Source: Dunaliella salina
Lineage: Eukaryota; Chlorophyta; Chlorophyceae; Chlamydomonadales; Dunaliellaceae
NCBI GenBank assembly: GCA_002284615.2
Contig: MU069534.1
Location: forward strand, 112,135-123,481
Reading direction: 5' to 3'
Length of the DNA: 11,347 nucleotides
In this document: positions 1 to 10,600 of the stretch, in pieces
Numbering within the stretch: position 1 is the stretch's first letter
Layout of the letters: each line of letters begins with the position of its first letter
Made by a program: the position numbers and the translations under genes
Notes under the pieces: generated by a model
What the model was told of the DNA's origin: nothing
The model's database searches: none
What the model saw: the letters and a program-made list of their open reading frames with translations, nothing else

Positions 1-22
1 GTGTGTGTGTGTGTGTGTGTGT

Positions 23-89
<67 letters not shown>

Positions 90-97
90 CGCGCGCA
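1..97. repeat. (GT)n microsatellite followed by (GC)n
   Basis: About 40 GT units fill 1-80, with one interruption at 24 (T to G). From 81 an alternating GC block runs to about 97. It lies in the intron before exon 1. The Cys-Val reading frame through it is only a by-product of the repeat. Such alternating purine-pyrimidine DNA can adopt the Z form (general knowledge). Confidence 0.97.
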
Positions 98-260
98 CGT
101 GTGGGCGCACGCAGACGTCAAATCCACTTCAGGGTTGAGCACCATGGTTCTGGCTGCATGTTTGCAATAATATGCCTGGATTTTGCCCTAAGAGGGCAGC
201 ACTCAAACTTGCACAACGGTGCAACAATTGAAGGTGCTGGCTTTTGTGGTGACCCTCCAG
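98..260 (+). other. 3' part of the intron before exon 1
   Basis: Non-coding tail ending in the acceptor CCCTCCAG. It holds a small perfect hairpin, TTGCAC-AACG-GTGCAA, at about 210-225. No homology to the preceding PPDK segment is visible, so the previous exon must lie upstream of the window. Confidence 0.7.
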
Positions 261-322
261 GTGTACATGCGGAGCTGGACCAGAACACGAGGCGTCTGGA
301 GGCACACCTGCAAGATATGCAG
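261..322 (+). CDS. PPDK: PPDK exon 1 of window (end of nucleotide-binding domain)
   Basis: Residues 1-20, beginning VHAELDQN and ending LEAHLQDMQ, match the helix before the 'DMQD-EF' strand of PPDK. The acceptor is CCAG at 257-260. The first two bases complete a codon begun in an upstream exon outside the window. The donor is GTATGG at 323 (phase 0). The 3' border is certain because DMQ joins directly to DSEF of the next exon. The 5' border is less sure because the protein is variable there. Confidence 0.82.
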
Positions 323-1574
323 GTATGGGGTCTTCTAACGTTTTAACCAAGAAGAACGCAAAATAGATGGTACGCGTGAACAACGTCAAAATGCACTTGA
401 GCAACCAACTGTGTCCCATAAAAATGATACACAAACTGAAGGGGTGAAAGTGTTGAAGCATCAGAAATGCAACTCCAGGATTTTGCAGAGACCAAGTAAC
501 ATTCATCTGAGAGCAGCTGGACAAACAAATACACTTACTTGAATACAGGTGCAGTTTTGGCACTGCTTCGAAATGGGAAACCAATGGATTTCTTGCTTTG
601 ACTAACCCTCACCCATACAAGACAACGAGTTCACTGTCCAAGATGGAGTACTTTGCATGCTGCTCCTCTACATGCTGACCGTTCTAGCACTTGTCAGGAA
701 GGCAATGGATCTCGCACTTTTGCTTACACCTTGCCTGTATAGGACAGCGAGTTCACAGTCCAAGATGGAGTACTATACATGCTGCAGACACGCAATGGAA
801 AGAGGACTGGCCTTGCTGCACTGACGGTAAGGTTGGAATCTGAGCATGGACGCAGCAAAAAGGGGCTGCCTTTGACATCAATTGTAATGTGCTCGTGTGG
901 CTTGCTCAATGAGAAACTTTTGGGGTGTTCACCGCTCCAATACAAACATGGTCCATCGCAGCACCTGGCCATGATGCAGCAAGTTTTGTGCCGAGGCTGA
1001 CTTGATGCATTATGGCCAGGTGCTGTGATGGACCATGTTTGCATGCAAGTGGTTAACACAACAAATGTTTTGGAAGGAACTCTCTCATTTAAGCAATCAC
1101 CTCTTGCAGTACACATTTCATCTCTTGCAGTACATCTCATAGATGCTGCACTGGCCATGTCTGACTTTCTACGTACGCAGGTGGCTGTGGACATGGTGGA
1201 AGAGAAGCTCATCACAACTGAGAAGGCAATCATGATGGTGGAGCCAAGGTAAGAGGCAATCTGGTTGGTGATGCAGCATGTTAATGGCAAGGGGCATGCT
1301 CGGTTACGCAGCATATTAATGGGCAAGGGGCCTGGACACAGCAAGCAGAAACCATGCCTGATATTAGTGTGCAGAACCCACGCCCGAAATTGCAGCTGCA
1401 ACCCAGCATAGTAGGTGCTCTTAAAGGATCTAAATACCTGGTCCTTTACAGTTTGCCATGTCAGATGCAAGCCCCAACGTCGAGCAATTGCTTGATTGAA
1501 TTTTTTTTCTGAAGAAATTGCTCATTGTGCAAATGCACGGACAAACCCATAATACCTCCTCTCTGACTCACATG

Positions 1575-1645
<71 letters not shown>

Positions 1646-4600
1646 CACAGGCACCTGGAGCAACTGCTGCACCCCACATTCAAAGGTAAAGAAGCCTGCC
1701 TGATTTCTCTCTTCCTTGTTGCGCCTTGACTTATTTGCTGGGCACAGGCATTTTATTCACATGCAGCACACTGTGAACAGCCTGCCTGTTGTGAACTTCC
1801 TTTTGCAGCCTGCTGCAAATGCCCTAATATCAAAGTGCTTATGTGCATGTGATGCTGAACACTCCATTGAGGTTTGAAATTCTTGAGCGATTTGCATCTT
1901 CTTTTGTATGCTATCATGCTGTCAATACCTGCTTTGCCGGCATTTTCTGTGCTTTGCCGGCATTTTCTCAATCCCCATGAAACTCATGTGCATATGTTTG
2001 CCTTGCTACCATCCTTGGCCAAAGTACCTTGCAAATTAAGCTTGAGTTGCCATACCATTCAGGCCGTAGCCATTTCTGTTGGCCAAAAGCCCAAATATCC
2101 ACTCTGCAGCACATTGCAAAGGAAACAAGTAGTTGACTGCTATAAGTTTGGATCCGAGTACCATCATCAAGATTTTCCACTCTCATGTGTTTATGAGCAC
2201 GTTATCTGGTGTGTGTTAGAGAGAAGTGGCTTTGCGTGTCAGAAACAAACAAAATGTTTCCTGCAATAATTGAGGCGTTTCTGCTCCTCCTGTGCCTGCA
2301 GATGAACAGGCCTACCGCAGCGCCAAGATGGTGATGGCCAAGGGCCTGGCAGCATCCCCAGGTGCGGATCAGACCCATGTGTGGCTAGACTGTCAACAAA
2401 ACACACGCAAGACAATTACACCTTTGACCTGAATGGGGAAAGACAGTGGAGTCTGTTGCAGCCTGACCCACGTGACTTTGGTTCATGCGATAAATCTGTG
2501 TTTAACATTTAGTTTCTGTCCTTTGGGTTGAAACCTTAGCCTGAGCTAGACGTACGAGCCTCTTAGGTGAGTCCCTAGCTGGCGCACTATTTGGGAATCC
2601 TTTCCTTCATGCACACGGACGGACTTGGCGTCCAAAGTCCTGTCTATGTCTATTTCTTTTTCCTTTGCAGGCGCTGGAGTTGGGAAGGTGGTTTTCACTG
2701 CAGAGGATGCCATTGCAATGCACAGGAAGGTGCGTTCTCGCGTATCCCGTCATTTGATTTGCGCAAGGTGCCAAGATGCAATCATCGTGTACAAGAGGGT
2801 GTCCCTGCATGTCACGTGAGGATTCACACTTTTTCATCCAATGCGACACCATCACACTCGCATGAGAAGTTGCACTTTGCATGTGCAGATATGTGTGTTA
2901 AGAGATGCAAAATATCTTCTGTTCTGCTTTTCATGAGAGGAGGCATTGGTGTAAGGGTGAATTCATTCACGGCTTAAAGAGCCATATTATCATACTGGGT
3001 TCAATATGGACTGAGACGTCTTTGTATGACGCTTGTGCCAAAGCTTGTGGAGAAAAGATGCGCATGAAAGAGCTTCCTGTATTTAAGAACGTTTTGAATG
3101 AAGAGAAGGCCACAGAAAGCACGCTGCTTGCCCTCTCCACAGGGAGAAACCCCCATCCTCTGCCGTGAAGACACATCTCCAGATGACGTTGGTGAGCAGC
3201 CTGGAAGCATGCTGCTTGAAGCAATCTGAAAATTGATGCTTCAAAAGAAAATTGCAGCACATTTCAGAACAAGCATGCTGCCTGAAGCAATCTGAAAATT
3301 GATGCTTCAAAAAAAAATTGCAGTACATTTCAGAACAAGCATGCTGCTTGAAGCAACCTGAAACTTGATGCTTCAAAAGAAATCGCAGTACATTTCAGAA
3401 CAGCACGCACTTGAATCATGTCTAGGCAATGGCTGCATGGCTTGCACCAGCATTTTGTTGATATGCAGAAATAATTCCTCTCGTTGCATCAGCTGTTTCT
3501 CCGTGTGTGAAGAAAATTCTTTGTGCTTGCAAATTCCACACACATGTTTGATAGGGTGGGCAGGCTGCACTTTTATTCAAGAACTGAAACGCAATCCTGA
3601 TCACGCATGCTGGAATGAAAGAAAGCTGCTTAATTTTGGGACTCTGATGTGTATCAGCACCTGAAGCTGACAAAAGTGGTTCCCCTCCCTGACCTACACC
3701 AGGTGGAATGAACAGCTCTGCTGGAATCCTGACACAAAGGGGAGGAATGACCTCTCACGCAGCAGTGGTGGGTTTTTGAAACAAGAATTATTGCTGACGT
3801 CATTGCCTGCTCCTTGAGATCAAGCTTGTCCTGTGCATAGCTTTCCTTTCTGTTGTTGCCTTAAACTACAAAATGGCACAGCATCCACAGAAAAGTTTTC
3901 TTTGCTCTGTGCACGTTAAGCATGTTGAGACATGCTGCTCTCCTTTGGTTGAGCAGTTGGGCAAACTCCTCCCAGGATGTTTGCTATATCTTCCTTTGCA
4001 GCATTTTGCACTTGGTGTTGGCTACCTTTCCGAGCACGAGCATTTGATTGGAAATAATGCATTTTGTGTTTGTTGCTTCTGTGCAGGTGGCACGGGGCTG
4101 GGTGAGTGCACAGCTCTTTTAATGGTACAGTTTGCCAGGGTAGGATAGGATAGGAAAGAATAGGGTTACATAGCTGTCACTGACTTCAAGGGCAGGATAG
4201 GATAAGGTTACATAGCTGCACTGACTTCAAGGGCAGGATAGGATAGGAAAGGATAGGGTTGTATAGCTGTCACTGACTTCAAGGGCTGCTTAGCTGAACA
4301 GAAAGGTGCAGTTTGCAGCTCCTCCGTGTGACACCAACTGCATGAATTTCATGTCGGCCTCATGAGCTAATGGATTCATGTTTGCGGTTGAGAAGGCGTC
4401 TTAGGAGCGTGTAGAATGTACCGCAACTTCCATTGACAGTATCAGAAGCATGCAGAATGTACGCTGCAACTTCTATAGTTGAAAGTATGAGGTATCTTGC
4501 ATGCAACCCATGGTGCTATTTCAACAGCACTTAATCCGAGGATGCCTGCATTTTTGCAGTTGAAAAGGTGTCTTAGGAGCATGCAGGGAGTACACTGCAA

Positions 4601-7600
4601 CTTTTTAGTTGTTGAAAGTATGCGACATTGTGCATGCGCACTGGTGCCGTGGTGCTATTTGAACAGCGCCTGATCTGAGGATACATGCGTGCAGTTAGCT
4701 TCTCTACACTCATGTTTGCTGTGCTGAATTCCACTGGTTCCCTTCAACAGGGCAAGCCATGCGTGTGTGGCGCTTCACTTGCAATTGATGTCAGGAACAA
4801 GGTGAGGTGCAGCCTTGGAGCTCCAAAGAAGTGTCAAAAATGTGTTTTCATGCAAACTCATGGACAGTAAGTCGCATTGATGATGGGAGGTGCTGAGCCT
4901 GTCTTGGCTGCCGAGAGATGCTGAGCCTGTCTTGGCGGCCAAGAGGTGCTGAGCCTGTCTCGACTGCCAAGAGTCGCTCAGCCTTGACGGCCAAGAGGTG
5001 CTGAGCCTGTCTTGGCTGCCGAAAATGCTCACATTTGAAAAGGCGCAATCATGAGCCTGGCAGCAAACACAAGAAAGGTAAGCCACATTGATGATGGAAG
5101 GTGCTGAGCCTGTCTTGGCTGCCAAGGAAGTCCACATTTCCAAGGCATTAACTGTCTGCCAACCTGTGTACCTTGACATACCTTCCCTTGGGAAATTCTA
5201 GTCCCTCTGTCAGCTTGTTTCAGATATGGATGCTCTTGCAATGCCTGTTTCTATTCCTGCTTCTTGCCCAGGATGCCTTGTAAAGCTCAGCTTTTAACAA
5301 CATTCTTTCCACTACTTTGCCGCGCAGACGCTGACCGCAAAGACAGCAGAGGGTGCCATCCATGTCCTGCATCAGGGCGACTGGATGAGCCTCAATGGTA
5401 CAACGGGAGAGGTGATCAGAGGTAAGCGTTTCAAAAGGCGTGAGTATGGACTCTGAGGTGTGCTGGCTACAAAGAAAGCAGAGGGCATTCCTCGTGTCCT
5501 GCATCAGACTGAATGAACCTCAATGGTACAACGACAGGGGGGGGTGATCAGAGGTAAGGCTTCCAAAAGGATAGCCTCAATGGTACAACAGGGGAGGTAA
5601 CTAGAGATAAGCCTTCCAAAACGCATGAGTATGGACTCTGAGGCGAAGGATCTCGGCCCTAGGTGCCATTCCTTCACGCAAGTGAATGGAACCTGGCGGG
5701 CAGCATCCTCAGAGTTGCTGCCTGTTAAGGAAAGGCAGTAAAAAAAATGTGGTGGAGGGGGCACACGGCTCTTTTTTGAGCCAATGTGTCTCCTTTTCCT
5801 GAATTGATGTAGGGAGAGTTTCTCTGCCTATGTATTTTTCTTTTCTTCTCTTTCTTTGCCATATTTTCCTTAATTGTGGAGTGTTCTCACTGCCTTGATG
5901 TGGGGAGTTTTCACTGCCCGCGTAGGTTCTCTCTCCTTTCATCTGAAATGATTAGAATCAGAGGTGAGTCTTGTTTGAGGTGAGGGAGACTAAAGGCAGT
6001 GGATATTTGCATACAAAGGCTACACACGGAGGCACATACATGTTGGAATGTCTGCTTTCTTGCAAGCTGGGATACGTATTTGGGAGGCTCTGTCCAGGTG
6101 TGTAGGCTGAATTGCTCATTTAATTTTACAGACCATGTGCCTCCTATTTACCATTCTGCTTGGCTCCTCATAAACCAAGACAAATCGAAAACCAAAAGGA
6201 CTTCTTGCAGCAATGTCACACTTCTTATCATGCTTCCATATGCAGGCAAATTTGAGATGAGAGAGCCAGAGATGACTGCAGGCAACCTTGCCACATTCAT
6301 GCAGTGAGTATCTGCGCTCTCTCACCCCTGTTCTTGTCTCTTGTATGCCATGGATGCATGCTTGCCCATTTTGTTGTATGCAAAGCATGGCTGATTTTTT
6401 GGCATATTTAAAAGGGGGAAGGCCACGCTCCAAAATTTTAAAGAATTTGTTGTCACTCAGACATTGAACTCCTCAAATCTCGAAGTCTCGAGCACTTCAG
6501 ATCTGTGCCGTCTGCCTGCATTTGCCTTTCATTAAAAATACAAATGTAAAGCGCTTAGTAGTCTACACTTCATGCCTGTATTTGCTTTTTATTTAGCTCT
6601 TATTTCTCATTAAAAATACAAATGTCAAGCGCTTAGTAGTCTACACTTCATGCCTGTATTTGCTTTTTATTCAGCTCTTAAATCTCATTAAAAATACAAA
6701 TGTCAAGCGCTTAGTAGTCTACACTTCATGCCTGTATTTGCTTTTTATTCAGCCCTTGTTTCAAGCTTCAAGCGCTTGTAGCCTGCACTGTCTGCCTGCA
6801 TTTGCTTTTTTATTAAGTTCCAAGTGCTGCCTTCTTGGTCATTAACATTCTGAACGCTGCCTATTCATTTGTTCCAATTCCAAGCACATGTGTTTGCACT
6901 TTCTGCCAGCTTTCGCCTTGTACAACCTCCACCTGTTTCCAGCCTGCACAAACCTTTTTCTCATTACATAAGTTTCAAGCACCTCATACCCAAGGTACAA
7001 GCATCCCCAGTCTGCAATGTCTTGCTGCACTTTCCTTTTGGAAAACCTAAGCTCTAACTGCTTGAAGCCTGCACTGTTTACCCTCCGTCGCCTGTTATCC
7101 AACATCAAACTTTCAAGGGTTGCAAGTCTGCATTTTCTGCCTGCATTTCCCTCTTCAGGTGGGTCGATGCAAAGCGCAAGCTGCGAGTGCTGGCAAATGC
7201 TGACAGCCCAGAGGATGCAGACACTGCTCGCAAACACGGGGCGGAGGGCATCGGCCTCGTGCGCACTGAGCACATGTTTTTTACGAGGCAAGTGTGTTTG
7301 AGCCACTGGCTCACCGGTGGCGATTGCCTCATGTGTGCATCGCCTGATATATATGTGCAGGATAAGTTCAGACTTGACGTGACTGCAAGGTAAGTGTGAT
7401 TGCATGGATGCTCAGACAAATGCCTGATATGTGCAGGATTAATTCAGAACTGAAAGTGGCCCTGCATGGATGATCAAATGCCTGATATGTGCAGGGAGGG
7501 TTCAGGTTTCAGATCTGAGAGTGGCCCTGGATGGATGAACAGTTTGAGGCTCAGACTTGCAGTAGGCTGGTGTCGAGTCGCAAGCTGTTAGCTGCTCCTA

Positions 7601-10600
7601 CTTTCTCAGGTTGGCTTCCTTGGACAGAGGGGCCTGTTCAGGGAGAAAAGCCATGCAGACCAGTCTTCATTGATATGAGTGACCTCACATACACGTTGTT
7701 AAGTGAATCCAGCTCCACCTATGAATGAATTATATTGAATTACGGATTAGTTGCCCATCTAGCAGAAGCCGATGCTCTTCCTTAGCCCAACCTGAACCTG
7801 GATCCTCTTCTTTACCCTTTTCACTTTTGTGTTCTCCCATCTGCATGAGCGCAGTCCTGAGCGCATCCAGACCGTGCAGATGTTGATTGCCAGTACCGAG
7901 CTGCGCTCGCCAGCACAGGTGCGCCCAGTGCAGATGCTAACACTGTAACTGTTGGTTGACAGATGTTGGTCGGCAGTGCTTGTGGCGATGCACCTTGCAA
8001 TTGTTGACTGCCAGTACTGAGCTGCACGCACCCACATAGCTGTGCCCAATGCTGGATTGATGGAAAATCCAGTTTACAATTGTTGATTGACAGTGCCGTT
8101 GCCGACTTGTGACGCATGTGTTGACTGCCAGTGCTGAGGCAGGCTGAGAAGTGGAAGTTATTGTCAAGCATCCAAACATACTGCCCAACGAGGTCTCTAG
8201 AGGCTGCCCACACCAAAACGCACATGCTTCTGCACACCAAACTACGCATCTTTGAACGGAAATCCTCTGCCGCACCTCAGGCACTTGCTGGTGCACACTT
8301 TTGGTAACGTGAGGTTGTGTTAATTTGTGCTTGCCATGAATTCTACAGGCTGAGAGCATTGCCAAGCTCCAAGCCTTCCAGCAGGCGGACTTTGAGGGGC
8401 TGTTCAGGCGAGTCTCTTCAAATCTGTCTATGTGTTTAGCGGTATGCTGTTTACTTGTTCTTAAAACTCAAACCATCCATGCTAGCCAACCAGATAGATT
8501 TGGGCAGCTCAAGTGTGAATTTGAAGGGCAGGAGTCACAAAACAGAGTAGGAAAGGATTATTACTGCTTCAGCAGCAACTTCATTTCACTCAGAGTACGG
8601 TTCTCAGTATGTTTTCATACCAGCACGCTCCATTCCGTAGGCGTGTTGTACCACATGCTATCTCTCTTCCATTGCTGCTGCTAATTCCTTAATAGATGAA
8701 TTGTATTGATGTGGAAGAAAGCATTATGGGTTGCAGAATATTTCTGCAGCATTGCAGCATCCTCCCCTAGCTGCTAGGCATCAAAGCGCCAGCACCGTGC
8801 CCTCCATGCTACTCCATTTCATGAATTGTGCAAGACCACATGCCAGAGACCTCCAGACGTTTACGCACACTGGAAAATGGTTGCTTGATGACAGAATGCA
8901 AGCACACTGTTAAATGGTGTGCTCCATGACTGAATGCATGCGCACGGTGAAATGAGTGCTTGATGTTTCTTGTCCTGTATGTCTTATTACCTGATTGATC
9001 TGGACTGGCAGGCAGATAAATTTGATTTGCCTGAACTTTCAGATCAAGACGTCACAAAGTTGCGATGCTGCAGCTTCTGGACCTGGAGGGCACCTTGCAA
9101 AACCACATGTTGGGAAGCAATTATGCATGGATGCAGATCCATGGATGGCGCGGCTGTTGCTTTCCAACATGCACATGGCTGCAGATCCATCGACGGCATG
9201 GTTGTTGCTTTCTAACATATGCATGGTTTGTTGCTTTCCAACATATGCATGGTTGCTGCTTTCCAATGTACGCATGACTGCAGATCTATGGACGGCATGG
9301 TCGTGACGGTGCGGCTCCTTGACCCGCCACTGCATGAGTTCCTGCCCCATGCTGGCCCAGCACTGACACGACTTTGCAAGCAGCTGGCGAAGGTGAGGCA
9401 TGAATACAATGGCTCCAGCTAACGCTCTGTGCCCTGCAATGCGTGTGTTGCCCAGCGCTTGACATGACAGAAAATGCCTCTAGCTAAGACTTTGTGCACT
9501 GAAAAGCTCATACAGGCTTTGCGGGCAACTGGAAAAGGTCAGGCGTGAAGGTCAATGCCTCTAGCCACAATTTAGCGCACTGCAATGCTTGTGTCGCCCG
9601 GCACTCAACATGACAGGCTCTGCAGGCAACTGGTAAAGGTGGGATGTGGAGCACAACGCCTTCAGCTCAAGTTTGGTGTACTGCAATGCTTGTGTTGTCC
9701 AGCGCTTGACATGACAGGCTCTGCAGGCAACTCACAGATGCGAGGCAAGGTGCAAAATGGCTCTGCTTAGCAGAAGCGCACTTGCACGGTGACCACTGCA
9801 AGACATGACAGTATCTGCATGCAGATGGCCCCAAAGGTGGAAGGTGGTGTGCTTGACTTGGATGAGAGAAGGGTTTTGAAGCAAAGAAATACGGAAAGAG
9901 GGTCGCAATGAGCGCCCGCCATAAAACATCAGTAGCTTTAATCGTGTTCAATTTTCAGTCCATCTACAGGCAACTAAACCCACAAAAGCAATGCTAAAAC
10001 AAACAAACGCTGCAGGACCTGCGCGCAACAACATCAGTGGTTCAAGAGCGCCTGGAGGCTCTGCGTGAGGCCAACCCAATGATGGGCTTGCGTGGGTGCA
10101 GGTGGGTGTGTGCTCAGGGGTTTGCAAAATAAGGATTTGTATTCACGTGTTTTACAAAATAAAGAAAGGAAGACTGCACTTGCCGAGTCCGGCCCCGTGC
10201 ATTATGGAAAGGTCACCTGATAGGCAGAACCCCACCACACAGACCGAAAGAGGAGCAAGCACAGGGTTTACATGGCTTGCAAGCCTCCTTGCTCGGCTTC
10301 TTCCATGCAACACATTGAGGTCTTCATTGGAATTATTTACAAATCTTGCCTGGCACACTCTGTGAACTTGCTCATGCTTCACGAAGAGGCAGGGAATTTC
10401 AGTCCATGCTTTCCACTCTTTCTGCAATTGTACACTTATGCCTTGAAATCATAATGCTTATGGGTGTGGTGCAGGCTGGGTGTTGTTCATCCTGAGATTT
10501 CAGAGATGCAGAGCACCGCCGTCTTTGAGGCAGCAGCAGGTAAATGTGGTGAATGCACTGCCAAACCTCTGGGGCCCCCTAGCTTGCTTGTGGTGTCGAA

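Larger units (their letters stand above)
4102..4750 (+). other. Intron 9 (649 nt), largely tandem repeats
   Basis: GT-AG, phase 0. It is made mostly of two unrelated repeat blocks, 4141-4286 and 4381-4697, listed separately. The segment 4287-4380 shows nothing. Confidence 0.8.

Noticed and set aside
1..346. Cys-Val/Ala-Arg-rich protein at the window start
   Set aside because: It is translation of the GT/GC microsatellite running into intron sequence and the real exon 1; no low-complexity protein is supported.
724..1470. 248-aa open frame on the minus strand
   Set aside because: It runs antisense through exons 2 and 3 and the intron 2 hairpin, shows no recognisable domain, and its composition fits the shadow of the real exons and repeats.
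1874..2269. 131-aa open frame on the plus strand in intron 4
   Set aside because: There is no similarity to PPDK and no splice sites that would fit it between exons 4 and 5, which join perfectly without it.
3772..3773. Alternative donor of exon 8 at the later GT
   Set aside because: It would leave phase 1 and break the VVARGWG motif. The donor at 3768 with the 15-nt exon 9 restores the family sequence exactly.
4087..4101. Reading the microexon as GGTGLG in another phase
   Set aside because: It fits no PPDK segment. Phase 0 gives VARGW, which is exactly the missing part of the signature.
4141..4286. Telomere-like TAGGGTTA words
   Set aside because: They occur once per repeat unit, not as a TTTAGGG run, and the block is inside a gene.
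4887..5125. Possible CRISPR-like repeats of 28 bp
   Set aside because: Units are directly adjacent with no unique spacers, they lie in an intron of a eukaryotic gene, and there are no cas genes.
6842..7405. 187-aa open frame on the minus strand
   Set aside because: It is antisense to exon 13 and the intron 12 repeats. The plus strand of the same stretch encodes the conserved PPDK motif, so this is a shadow.
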